Positions 9,501 through 17,443 of a stretch of 64,000 nucleotides of DNA are shown piece by piece (within the stretch, counting starts at the first letter, position 1; each line of letters starts with the position of its first letter). The position numbers and the translations under genes were made by a program. Source of the DNA: JBASEY01 sp964404285. GTDB lineage: Bacteria; CSSED10-310. The stretch lies in assembly GCA_964404285.1 (NCBI GenBank), contig CAYOJK010000009.1, positions 1 to 64,000 of the forward strand, written 5' to 3'. The notes beneath the pieces were generated by a model, which was not told the DNA's origin, made no database searches, and was given only the letters and a program-made list of their open reading frames with translations.

Positions 9501-9545
9501 TTTTCTGCCTTCTCAGCGGGAGCTGTCTTGAAAATTGAACCTTAA
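3585..9545 (+). CDS. Bacterial alpha-2-macroglobulin family protein
   Basis: A 1986-residue exported protein of the protease-trapping alpha-2-macroglobulin family, which acts in the periplasm or outside the cell. The start has AGGGG seven bases upstream and an N-terminal signal segment (IIGIGIIIVMASMGW). The first 500 residues are an N-terminal extension, partly helical. An MG2-like domain follows near residue 587 (DRSIYRPGQQVHVKLISF). A low-complexity, bait-like stretch with Met, Ala and Glu lies near 1185-1215, and the conserved A2M domain is near 1220-1275. The thioester motif is intact as YDCVEQT, with the reactive cysteine at residue 1453, followed by the helical thioester and receptor-like regions. 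In many bacteria such genes neighbour penicillin-binding protein 1C, but no such gene is here. A rho-independent terminator follows. Confidence 0.93.
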   Translation: MNSKKTRFHIIGIGIIIVMASMGWINARETESMKSFHSTDKAYISLWSDVDQKVDQQKFREAESLTEKILEKAIKEQNPTEWTKALARVVSFKQTLHGYEDSIRFLFETPWPSDPIGRALLNFVGATAIKNYYAAYRWEVVKREAISSENLNDIRSLTVTQLFQKAGLHYADAWKEREKLGSFPVKDFPECIDRGNYPEDIRNTLRDFLTYQWTEFLSDSSMWTPKDSAETFKLPFDIWVTKDDVESVDTIDVTLHPLEQAMQILSDQQAWHRSMNNKQNLLEAKLEKLRVLQRHFTQSRQKASIEAAYRQIIDEFIDIPWSASAIWELAEFIRKDNRLKEAYETAQQGWNTHPTSMGGKLCRGLILELEAPRFSLEIMATDAPNKRSIQISHANMKSLYFRAYRMDFDQILDKTLNQGFNILSLTSQEQLKIIREQKPDYSWSVDFEDTGDYKDHKTFSIPPIPEYGLYLVAASFDKIFEQSNNRITGVIFQLSPIVMVASGDESRFETWVFDANNGKPEQNIEVTLYKRSWDKQKTIFKTLTNANGLAVFENPGSFTALAVARKGADFAYQHAHINSIVPSGNKFMDYIYLDRSIYRPGQQVHVKLISFKGIDSDYKVLPRRSIELRFKDPNGELIDSLILETNEFGSASASFTVPEGRVLGEYRVQTNGGSAILRVEEYKRPTFEVAVHSPEAGAVLNSPVTVKGKADYYFGMPVSEGRVSWRVVRKPQWPVWWYWWQPQKSYTLEVAVGETSLDTDGAFSITFLPEADPELDDKDITWRYEITASVTDSGGETRTGLATINLGYCSVKADISKTSDFFTPDIPSKFTVSRADLNGKPLPGEGRYQIVRLTQPEHTVPVCDLPVPKEILPENPIPGDSLQPRWTYEPGIFQRILDWPNGEKIHDGVLKHDENGKAIISHKLPAGAFRVIYATSDDKGIEFNVQEEFLIIDKGVTLQAPLYLLVKNRMVSPGDMLELFIGSGYQNQVIQLEFTRNKELVRREYITSSGKADLLRIPIDETLRGGFGLSAWLVHDYNLIQETGRIHVPWDNKELKLEFSTFRNLLRPGATETWTLKVKGPDSEQVSAELLAYMYDRSLDYFVSHRYPRFIDIYPTYSNRLIGGWKLRESFTNLYSNNWFETYYPSRYRTDQVQVHSGYGIGGPGYRRGNFYARSARDEDGFALKMAMAAPMDMEDSDVVAEAAPVGEESPQESLPEIEMRTDFSESAFFLPHLVTDTNGDVSISFTVPDSLTSWKVFVHAVTTDLKSAVLETEAETRKDLMVRPYLPRFFREDDEGELRVVVNNAGDVPLSGMVHLQIVDPNTEDDQTALFRPSALKLPFTAPAGQSDTVMFYLTAPESIGFHAFKIVAVTDDLTDGELRPVPVLPSRMHLAQSRFVTLKDDDSRTMLLPDLLDSHADPTLINESLVVTLEGQLFYQALKALPYIVQYPYDCVEQTLNRFLTTGILMSLYDRYPSVAKAAETFSDRDSRWEKWDLDDPNRRMALAETPWLQTAQGGKTDYPLLNVLVPEVTKSVRDSAVDQLQQAQNPSGAFPWFPGGPDSPYITLYLFYGFAKAHEYNIDIPRPMVDNACQYLGEYFREYYKKNMKIEDFSPEFLVFLNYVLSCFPDESWYSKFFTRKERMEMLDYTFKNWKTISPYCKAMLSLTLHRERRSQDARLVMDSIMDSAITKLDQGTFWAPEERGWLWYNDSIETHAMILRALMELDPDDDRTDGLALWLFLNKKMNHWKSTKTTSEVIYALADYLRAKDALGATVTASVTIGDLEETCVFDPETYNAEGCRIIVSGDYVEPAMGEVVVDKTGKGYMFASMNWMYSTKILPDEARGDFLSVSRRYFLRVNENGETVLKPLEEGQRIAIGDQVEAHLSISAKHPMEYIHLLDPRGAGFEPETHVSGYRWDLGLIRYEEIRDSCTNFFFEYLPQGEYTLKYRLRASMSGTFRVGPATLQSMYAPEFSAFSAGAVLKIEP

Positions 9546-9578
9546 AACTTGTGCCGAAAAAACCGCAGCGTTATCAAA

Positions 9579-9610
9579 AACCCCCCTCGAATTGGAGGGG
9601 GGTTATTTTG
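9579..9610. terminator. Bidirectional rho-independent terminator
   Basis: AACCCCCCTC (9579-9588) and GAGGGGGGTT (9595-9604) form a perfect ten-base-pair stem with a GAATTG loop, with ATTTT following on the plus strand and an A-run before the stem serving the minus strand. It lies between two converging genes and can end both transcripts. Confidence 0.85.
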
Positions 9611-9687
9611 TCACAACGTTGATAAAAGTGTCCTATTCGCGATTTTTGCGCTCTATCGGAAACAGGTTCGTTCACCTGGAGTCAAGT

Positions 9688-11796
9688 CTACTGCCAGCCA
9701 AAACTCCAGAAATCGTAATCACCGAACAAATCAGTGATTTGCTGGTTTGTCATGCCGGCATACCAGTTAATGCCGTCCGCATGGCCGACTCCTGAAGGCC
9801 AAATAAAGTCAGGCAGAACCTCGATACGCGTTTCGCCGGGAGCCAGCACGATTTCCTGATAGTCGAACAGGCTGAAACTCGGCCAGAAGAACATTTCGCC
9901 GTAAACATCCAGAATAATGAACAAAGGAACATTGGAAACAGGGCTGTCTGCGGTATTGCACAGGGTGACATACATATTGCAAATATCGCCGGCATAAAAC
10001 ATGTGCGACGGCATCGAAATAGTCACACCAAGTGTGTCACAGCTCGGTTCCGGAGTAGCCGTGGGTTCTGGTGTCGGTGTTGGCGCTACACCTGTTTCCA
10101 AGCCGAAAAAGTCGACATAAGAAATGAGTAAATCGGTCACATCTTTGCCGGTCAGGCCGCCAAATTCAACTGATGACCCTATTGTTTTAAATGTTGAGCT
10201 GTCTTTGCTGACCATAGTCAGGTATTCCGGCGTCAGATTTTTAATGACTCCGACGCTTCCTGGTTTGGTTTTCAATCGATCGATTCCGTTGTTGTGACCG
10301 TTGTATCCGAAGGTCATTCCATCGGCTAAAGATCCCGACAGACCCACCATATCGCCGGCATCTCCAGCTTCACCGGCTTCTGTTCCAATGCCAAATTCAA
10401 ACCACAAGGCTACCCGAGGATCATCCTTCCAAAAATTGCCTCCCTCCAGATACATGGTTCGACCGCTGACAAGATAATCTCTCAGGGCAACATCATCCGC
10501 TGCATCCAAGATATGGTTGTTCGGCTGAATACCTAAACAGACCCAGATACTTTTATAGAGTTCAGGCAATGGCGGCGCTTCAGTCAGGTAATGGGTTGGA
10601 ACACCCAGATCGACCAAAGCGTCATAAAGGATCGGACCACTGGTTTTATTTTTATCGAAATCAAGAACCAAGGCATCTACCATCTCACTAATATTCATTG
10701 CAAACCACCCGGTTTCCGGTAAGCGGGTTTCATTTTGCGCATGGGACGCATCGACAGCATGAATTCTGTAATTGACGATATCGTCTTGGAAAACCGTTCC
10801 GGTAAAAGTCCCTGACCATTTGTTGCCGACGGTGTTGACCATGGGTTGTTCTATAACCGTTCCGCCGTTGATATTGAACTCCAATGTGGCAGATTGAACA
10901 CCGACCACATCGGTTATCACGGCATGAATCGTTGCCGGCCAAAAATCCGCTAACCACATCTCAACCGGGGTGTGTTCAATTTCGGGTGGTTCGGTATCGA
11001 TGAGCACTTGGAATGAAAACAGTTTATCCGGCGCCGATAGCGGTAATGAGCTGCTTTTTCCATTATCCGCCGAGGCGAATAGATAATAATAAACGGTTGT
11101 TCCGATCGGCTGCGCAGGAATTTCCGCTTCATATTGGTCGCTGCCGACATAGATCATATGCGATGAGTTAAACGTGCTGGACCCATTGGTATTCCAATAG
11201 ATTTTGATTGAGTTGGGGAGCAGGGTTCCACCACTTCGGATGTCAGCTTCGACCAGGTAAGGTGTCGAGTGGTCTTCTGTGTTCGGCAGCGGATCATGAA
11301 GAATTTTTACTAGTGGTAACGACCACGTCCTCAATAGGTTTCTAATTTGAGATTCGTCGAATCCGTAATTAGTGAACTGGCAGATCATCGTGTCATCGAT
11401 GACCGTATTATGTGGGATATATCCCATCCCGAATTTATTCCAGACATTTCCATTGGGATCAGCCAGAACGGGATATGTCAGTCCGTATTCCTGTTGCCAG
11501 GCTTTAGCTTCTGCCTGTGTATGCCCGACACCAACTGAAAGAACCTGGACCCAACCATCTTGAAAATCCTGCCAAATAAGTTCTGTGCGCGGAGCCTCCG
11601 TGCGACAAGACGGTCACGAACTACCCCAGAAATTTATAAAAATGACTTTACCATTGAAATCATATAGGTTGACCTGGTTTCCATCGCTGTCAAACAAACT
11701 GAAATCATTGATATGGTCACCTACCTGGTAGGCGCCAAAAGTACTCCCGATACTCAACATACAGATTAATAACATCAACATCATTCTTAGTTTCAT
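9688..11796 (-). CDS. Putative selenoprotein: TlpA/thioredoxin-like domain with U-P-S-C active site and long extracellular extension
   Basis: One 702-residue protein is read if the in-frame TGA at 11616-11614 (codon 61) is decoded as selenocysteine. The start has a consensus AGGAGG eight bases upstream and a signal peptide (MKLRMMLMLLICMLSIGSTF). Residues 20-125 are a redoxin/TlpA-like domain: a GDHINDFSLFDSDGNQVNL strand pair, then VIFINFWGSS-U-PSC-RTEAPRTEL, where the TGA replaces the first cysteine of the usual FWxxxCxxC site, and later YPVLADPNGNVWNKFG and the cis-Pro segment GYIPHNTVIDD. No other stop interrupts the frame. After it come Ig-like strands, a region near residues 370-480 resembling a class I glutamine amidotransferase-like fold, a TPTPEPTATPEP linker, and a C-terminal beta domain. 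A nonsense mutation is the alternative, but the exact catalytic position and the hairpin after it favour recoding. Confidence 0.8.
11584..11607 (-). promoter_or_regulatory. Candidate bacterial SECIS hairpin
   Basis: Reading on the minus strand, the RNA after the UGA contains CGGA-GGC-UCCG as its apical hairpin. This is extended below by an A-C mismatch, two G-C pairs, a bulge and three pairs (UGU with ACA). The loop begins with G and starts about 17 bases after the UGA, which fits the spacing and loop-G rule described for bacterial SECIS elements that bind SelB. The fold was worked out by eye only. Confidence 0.55.
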
Positions 11797-11969
11797 CGTG
11801 TTTTCCTCCTGAAAAATGCGCTAATCCGTTCCCCGACAGATCAATCGAGGCTTTCGACCTGATAATTATTCTTGTTTCAATCAGATTAATCAAATGAAAA
11901 GCAATCAACAACTCTTTTTCTAATTGCAGTTTGTATCTTTATTCAAGTCTTTTAAGTGATTTTGTCCGC

Positions 11970-11998
11970 TTGACTCTAAGCTTACAAACAGTAATAAT
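11970..11998 (+). promoter_or_regulatory. Candidate promoter of the TMEM43-like gene
   Basis: TTGACT (11970-11975), 17 bases, then AATAAT (11993-11998), 65 bases upstream of the start codon in the spacer between two divergent genes. Confidence 0.45.
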
Positions 11999-12063
11999 TT
12001 AGATAATGATCGTGGTGTTTAAGATTTTACCGGAATATATCATGTAAAAGGAGGAACAATTCA

Positions 12064-13236
12064 ATGGCTCACACGGTAGTAACACGTCAATCATGGTTCA
12101 GCCGTATTGGCGGCGCTTTTAAAGGAATTTTAATAGGTATTATTTTAGTTCTTGTTGCGTTCTTTGTTTTATTCAAAAACGAGGGTCGAGCTGTTCAGCG
12201 CCATAAAACTCTGCAAGAAGGCGCCGGTCTTGCTGTTTCGATCGATAGCAAAGCTGTGAATGAAAAAAATAATGGCAATTTGATACATGTCTCAGGCCTT
12301 GCCACGACTGATGTAATATTAACAGATTCCATATTCGATATTTCTGCTAATGCAATCCACTTGAAGCGCAATGTTGAGATGTATCAATGGAAAGAAAACG
12401 TGCATACGGAAACCGTTACCAAAACAGGTGGTGCGCGTGAAACCACAAAAACCTATACCTATGAAAAAACCTGGAGTAAAGAGCCTATCGATTCAAGCGC
12501 TTTTGTCGATAAAGAAGGTGGATATGTCAACCCATCCGTCATGTTATATAAATCGGACGAGTGGACTGCCCCCGTGGTCACATTGGGTGCATTCAAACTA
12601 CCGGACAACCTGATTGGTAGAATCGATGATTTTGCTAATTTGACTGTATCGGAAGAAAACGTCGTTCCCGAAAATCTCGGCGAAAAAGCCCGAGTATTCG
12701 ATTCGGGGTTCTATATCGGCGCCGATCCAATGGCTCCTGAAATCGGGGATTTCCGGGTAGCTTTCGAGGTGGTGTATCCGACCGATATCAGTCTTATCGC
12801 CAGACAAAACGGCAATACCTTTGAAGCTTTCACCACTCCTAAAACCAAAGGTACGCTATTGGAGTTGAAGATTGGCATATTTTCGAAGGAAGCCATGTTC
12901 GAAGCCGCAGAAGCAGCAAATCGCACACTGACCTGGATTCTTCGTTTGGTTGGTTTCTTCCTTTTCTTTATTGGTTTCAGCATGATATTCAACCCCTTCA
13001 AAGTCATCGCGGACGTTCTTCCTTTTATGGGGAAAATAGTCGGCGCCGGTGTTGGAGCTGTCTCTTTCCTGCTGGCTTTGATGCTGTCTTTCCTGGTCAT
13101 CTCTTTCGCTTGGATTTTCTATCGACCTCTTATTGGAATCCCCTTGTTGATAGTTTCTGTTGTGCTGATCATCATGGTATTCAAAAAGATTCAAAATGCT
13201 AAAGCTCCCGCGCCTGCTTCGACGCCGGTATCCTGA
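12064..13236 (+). CDS. TMEM43 family membrane protein
   Basis: A 390-residue protein resembling the TMEM43/LUMA family, whose bacterial function is unknown. A strong AAAGGAGG lies eight bases before the ATG. One N-terminal membrane helix (about residues 20-40, GILIGIILVLVAFFVLF) is followed by the family's NEGRAVQRHKTLQEGAG segment. A large soluble part comes next, with paired beta-rich modules (MYQWKENVHTETVTKT, KTYTYEKTWSKEPIDSSAF). Four closely packed C-terminal helices span about residues 295-375. It stands in a single-gene position with its own promoter, and a new unit begins about 60 bases later. The topology suggests that most of the protein lies on one side of the membrane, between the first helix and the C-terminal bundle. 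Confidence 0.85.
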   Translation: MAHTVVTRQSWFSRIGGAFKGILIGIILVLVAFFVLFKNEGRAVQRHKTLQEGAGLAVSIDSKAVNEKNNGNLIHVSGLATTDVILTDSIFDISANAIHLKRNVEMYQWKENVHTETVTKTGGARETTKTYTYEKTWSKEPIDSSAFVDKEGGYVNPSVMLYKSDEWTAPVVTLGAFKLPDNLIGRIDDFANLTVSEENVVPENLGEKARVFDSGFYIGADPMAPEIGDFRVAFEVVYPTDISLIARQNGNTFEAFTTPKTKGTLLELKIGIFSKEAMFEAAEAANRTLTWILRLVGFFLFFIGFSMIFNPFKVIADVLPFMGKIVGAGVGAVSFLLALMLSFLVISFAWIFYRPLIGIPLLIVSVVLIIMVFKKIQNAKAPAPASTPVS

Positions 13237-13294
13237 GCTTAATTCCACGATACTGCGGAACACACGGGGTGTTAACGTTCCGCTTTGAGAAAAC

Positions 13295-14521
13295 ATGACT
13301 ATTAAAAACCTGGTTATTTCGATTGTTGGTGTCATTGTTCTTTCTGCATCTTGTTTTTCAGCCATCAATTTGACAATCGACACTGATCAGGTTTTTCCAT
13401 TGGAATCGAATGCTCCCAGTATGTTCACATTTACTTGGACGGGTAGCGCCAATGAAATCTGGATACCGGAATCTCTTGATATCACATTCACGCACGCACG
13501 AACCGGTCAGGTATGGCACGACAGACTTTTTCCATCGATTGACCATTTGCCGGATATGACTCGCGATTGGAAACTCGTCTATACCGTTCCAATATTTATT
13601 CCTTCACAACCTCAAGATGCTGATTGGACCCTATCCGTATCGACGTCAAACTTGGATTTTCCTGATTTATTCACCATCAAAACAGGTCGTCTGTCTGTGT
13701 TTCAAACCCCTTTTACATTGACTTATCAATCTGGGTGCGACACATTTGAAAAAGATGCTCCTTTAGAAATAACTGGGTTCTATGATCGTGAGATCCTCGA
13801 TGATAATAGCGATCGCTGGATTTGGATGTCAGGAGAAAGTCATATTACTCTGCCCAATCCAGGAATACCCATTATTTTTAATCTGGTCGGTTGGATACCC
13901 CCTACTGTTGCTCAAGGCTTACAGGTCCAGATAAACGGTCATGTGCTGGAAATAGATGATCCCGTAGATGATCATTTTCGCCTTCAGAATGTTATCCCGA
14001 TATCCTGGCTTGAAAATTCCGACCATATCGACATTCGAATGCAGACCAAAGAAGCGTTTACGCCTGCTGATGATGGCATATCTCAAGACAAACGCCAACT
14101 GGGAATAATGCTCAAAACCTTTCATATCTGTGTCGAAACCGACACGCTGTATATTCGCCCTGTATTCGATCTACTCAACGATATCGAACCTCAGAAACCT
14201 TGGCTTTGGGCATCGGGTGAGACCCATTTGAGTTTCTCCAATCCAGCCCGGGATTTTCGGATTTATCTTCAGGGCTGGATTCCTGATCACCTCTTTCTTC
14301 CTCAAAATATACTGCTTGTTCAATTCAATGATATCATCATAGATACCCAGATTTTAACCTGTCCTTTTTTCAGATCGATCTATCACATTCCTCTTCAATC
14401 GATCGGTCTAGATCCTGAAGTGTCACTGGTGATCCGCCGGGTATATCCTGTGGCAACTGTGAATATGGGTGTTTTTTTTCTTCCAATACCGACTATCATC
14501 ACGAATCTATGGGCTAATTGA
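13295..14521 (+). CDS. Exported beta-rich protein of unknown function
   Basis: A 408-residue protein with an N-terminal signal segment (LVISIVGVIVLSASCFSAIN) and no recognised catalytic motif. Its body is beta-rich with many Trp, Pro and Ile residues, and it contains two similar segments: WIWMSGESHITLPNPG near residue 175 and WLWASGETHLSFSNPA near residue 300. Each is followed by an aliphatic-x-GWIP sequence, indicating an internal duplication of an Ig-like or carbohydrate-binding-like domain. The stop overlaps the start of the large membrane protein after it (ATGA), so the two are translationally coupled and probably work together at the cell surface. No clear Shine-Dalgarno sequence precedes the ATG. 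Confidence 0.75.
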   Translation: MTIKNLVISIVGVIVLSASCFSAINLTIDTDQVFPLESNAPSMFTFTWTGSANEIWIPESLDITFTHARTGQVWHDRLFPSIDHLPDMTRDWKLVYTVPIFIPSQPQDADWTLSVSTSNLDFPDLFTIKTGRLSVFQTPFTLTYQSGCDTFEKDAPLEITGFYDREILDDNSDRWIWMSGESHITLPNPGIPIIFNLVGWIPPTVAQGLQVQINGHVLEIDDPVDDHFRLQNVIPISWLENSDHIDIRMQTKEAFTPADDGISQDKRQLGIMLKTFHICVETDTLYIRPVFDLLNDIEPQKPWLWASGETHLSFSNPARDFRIYLQGWIPDHLFLPQNILLVQFNDIIIDTQILTCPFFRSIYHIPLQSIGLDPEVSLVIRRVYPVATVNMGVFFLPIPTIITNLWAN

Positions 14522-17421
14522 TGAGCAGTGTTTTTGACTTGAAAAAAATCCTTGCCGTAACCCTGTCCATCATGGCGATCACGGCATCTTTTTTGGTTGC
14601 GCCTCCTCTGACAGTTATGCTTGTGCTATTGCCATTGTCTGTCTTCTGCCTGCCGGGAATTTCGATTATGAAGCGAATATCGCTTCACGGACCTGTCAAC
14701 CAAGCTCTAGAACTGGCTGCCATCAGTGTATCGGGTTATTTTGTCAGCGCTTTACTCGCTATAGGATTACTTTTACTATTTCAAATATCGACATCATACG
14801 CACTTTTAAGTCCAATTCTTTACTATGTTGCAGTCATTTTAATACGATTCTTTCGACGAAATAAGTCTAAAGATACTGTGTCTGAAAACCCTGCGAAACA
14901 AGATAATCTCACACCTGATGATTCATCGCGCCCGAAGACTTTTAATTTCAGCCAAACAGATTTGTGGCTTATCGTCATTTTAGCGCTTCTAGCTCTAAGT
15001 GTCGCTCTACCGCCCCTCATCAACATTGGATACAAACACCCTGAAGGCTATTATTATCGAGCTTATTTTAACAGCGATTACCTAAAACATGTCGCTGTCA
15101 CAGCTCATTTGGCACATTCCCGAATACCACCTGATAATCCTTACTTAAAATCCGATGATTCCTTGCACTATTACTGGTTTTATTATGTTTTTCCTGCATC
15201 TATTCGAAGTCTCGGCGTGTCGGGAGTTGAAACACTGGATATTCTTCGAGTTCTGACTGTATGGGGAATCGTAACTTTTTGTCTTCTCCTTTATGGTCTG
15301 TGTCGGCATTTTACCGGGTATAAACCTGCGGCCTTTCTGGCGGTATTTTGCGGATTGTTTGCTCACAGCTATGAGGGCTGGTATTTTGCCGGTCTCCTGA
15401 AACAAATGAGTCTACCGATTTTGGAAAATATCGGCCGCTATAATATCGATGGTATGACACGCTGGTTTTATGGTCACCCCCAAATAGACTGTCTGTATAG
15501 AGCCTTGATTTTTACTCCCCAGCATCTTTTTACCTTGATGCTTTTCTGTTTGTTGTTATTGGGATTGCTTGACCTGCATGACGCTAAAACCCGTCCGGCA
15601 GCCAAAAATCTATGGTTTTTAGGCTTGTTGGCAGGAATGAGTTTTGGTTTCAGCAGCTTTATCGGCTTAGTTGTTTGTCTTTGGGTCAGCCTTGTGGTCG
15701 CATTCACAAGCTTGGTCAAAAAGGAGTTCCGCAATGCTGTTCATGTGTTTTCTGCATTGACTGTATCCGGTTTGTGTCTTTTTGGATTGGGTATTGTCAG
15801 TCGGCAAAGTGAATCCCTGCTTTTTCTTCCCCATTTCCGCGCCATACGAAAATTACCGTTCTTTTTATTTTATAATTATGGACCTTTATTGCTGGTATTT
15901 CCTCTGGGGTTGCTTCGTGGTTTTTTCAAAAAATATCGAACATTGACGATAAATCTTCTAGTTCTTGTAGCGTTATGCATGTTTTTAATCCTATACGTAC
16001 AAATAAAAAACTTTCCCACAGATATGGGAATCAAAGTCGGCTTGGTCTTGAGTATGGTTTTAGTGCTTTTCACTGTGATAGGTTTGTCATTTCATAATAA
16101 GTATTTGCGTTTTTTTACCCTATTATTGATGATTCCCATCATTTTACCCGCTGTTGTGACAGTTCTATTGGATGCCTATAGCTCCAGTGATGTCACAAAT
16201 ATACGGTTCGGTTCTATAGTTCTGAACGAAGACATGATGGCTTCCAAATGGATACGAGACAATCTGCCTAGGAATGTGCGAATCCAAACCGATCCTTTTG
16301 AGCGCAGTGAATCTTTTTCATTGATACCAACCTTTGCAGAAAGACGAACTACAGCCGGTGACAAAATGCACGCTCGAATATTTTTAAGCGATGCAGATTT
16401 GTTTGACATACTGGATGATGCGGTCGGAGCAGTGTATAAAACACGCGATCCAATTAAAGCTGCCAATCTGATGAACGACCTGGGAATAGACAATATTCTG
16501 ATTGGTAACGTCGAACGTAAATTGTATCCGGGAGCATACGAGACCTTCAGTAATTTTGTCCCTCTCTATCGCCATAACCGGGTTTCAATTCATTCCAACC
16601 AATTGCTGGCTTCATTAGGAACATTGGAATTGCCTGTATCCCGGATAGAGCCCGGGAAAACCTATCACGTTACACATCCCGTGACATCACATGATCCTGA
16701 AATAAGTCATCATTTCTTTATTCAACTTGACCTGGTGGACGACACAGCAGAAAAAACGTATGAATTATCGAAGACTTTAATCACACTTGAGCCTCTGCAG
16801 ACTAAAATGATTCCAATCGAATTTTCTGTGCCCAAAGACGCGCTAACGTTTGATCATATCCAAGTAAATCTTTTCCACGTTATGGATCAGGAAGATGTGT
16901 TTTTTTCCAAAGAATATCTCCTTATCGATGGATATAATACCTTCAGCACAACCGGCTCAGCCGTTTTTTCAGGCGAATTAAGTTATGTTAAAGCAGAATA
17001 CCCGGAGCGCTCTGCCGGCATAGCTGCGCAAATCCGTCCGGGATTGTTGCCTGAAGGGCATTATTCCTTTTATGTCGAGTATGCTGATGGTTGTTCAAAC
17101 ATGACCAACGGTTTTCTGAAAATTTACTCATCGACACAGGCACAACCGTTCTTTGAAGCATCCCTTTTCGATACCGATGCACCTCTAGGAAGATCGGCGC
17201 TATTTGAGTTTTATCTTCCTTTTTCTACCAATCTGTATTTTGAATTAGGTATCGATGAAGGTGGCTGTCTGGCAGCTTCAAGCTTACACCTGGGTTGGGT
17301 CAGCCCTGACCATTATCCTTTTCCATTATCACATACCAGGGTGTCATGTTTGCCGGCACGGAGTTTTGGCGATAGTTCTCACAGTCCGCCAAAAAATGAT
17401 CCGCTCAAAATTGAACGGTGA
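14518..17421 (+). CDS. Large multi-pass membrane protein, DUF2298/GT-C-like
   Basis: A 967-residue protein whose first 560 residues contain about a dozen membrane helices and whose last 400 residues are soluble and beta-rich. A Tyr-rich loop near residues 175-225 (GYYYRAYFNSDYLKHV, then PPDNPYLKSDDSLHYYWFYY) resembles the first extracytoplasmic loop of DUF2298/'YYY' proteins and GT-C glycosyltransferases, whose acidic residues bind a lipid-linked sugar donor. The soluble tail starts after a segment similar to those in membrane glycosyltransferases (MMASKWIRDNLPRNVRIQTD). Transfer of sugar from a polyprenyl carrier outside the membrane is inferred, not shown. It is coupled to the preceding exported protein. 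Confidence 0.65.
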   Translation: MMSSVFDLKKILAVTLSIMAITASFLVAPPLTVMLVLLPLSVFCLPGISIMKRISLHGPVNQALELAAISVSGYFVSALLAIGLLLLFQISTSYALLSPILYYVAVILIRFFRRNKSKDTVSENPAKQDNLTPDDSSRPKTFNFSQTDLWLIVILALLALSVALPPLINIGYKHPEGYYYRAYFNSDYLKHVAVTAHLAHSRIPPDNPYLKSDDSLHYYWFYYVFPASIRSLGVSGVETLDILRVLTVWGIVTFCLLLYGLCRHFTGYKPAAFLAVFCGLFAHSYEGWYFAGLLKQMSLPILENIGRYNIDGMTRWFYGHPQIDCLYRALIFTPQHLFTLMLFCLLLLGLLDLHDAKTRPAAKNLWFLGLLAGMSFGFSSFIGLVVCLWVSLVVAFTSLVKKEFRNAVHVFSALTVSGLCLFGLGIVSRQSESLLFLPHFRAIRKLPFFLFYNYGPLLLVFPLGLLRGFFKKYRTLTINLLVLVALCMFLILYVQIKNFPTDMGIKVGLVLSMVLVLFTVIGLSFHNKYLRFFTLLLMIPIILPAVVTVLLDAYSSSDVTNIRFGSIVLNEDMMASKWIRDNLPRNVRIQTDPFERSESFSLIPTFAERRTTAGDKMHARIFLSDADLFDILDDAVGAVYKTRDPIKAANLMNDLGIDNILIGNVERKLYPGAYETFSNFVPLYRHNRVSIHSNQLLASLGTLELPVSRIEPGKTYHVTHPVTSHDPEISHHFFIQLDLVDDTAEKTYELSKTLITLEPLQTKMIPIEFSVPKDALTFDHIQVNLFHVMDQEDVFFSKEYLLIDGYNTFSTTGSAVFSGELSYVKAEYPERSAGIAAQIRPGLLPEGHYSFYVEYADGCSNMTNGFLKIYSSTQAQPFFEASLFDTDAPLGRSALFEFYLPFSTNLYFELGIDEGGCLAASSLHLGWVSPDHYPFPLSHTRVSCLPARSFGDSSHSPPKNDPLKIER

Positions 17422-17443
17422 TCTGTTTCAGGCAATAGACGTA

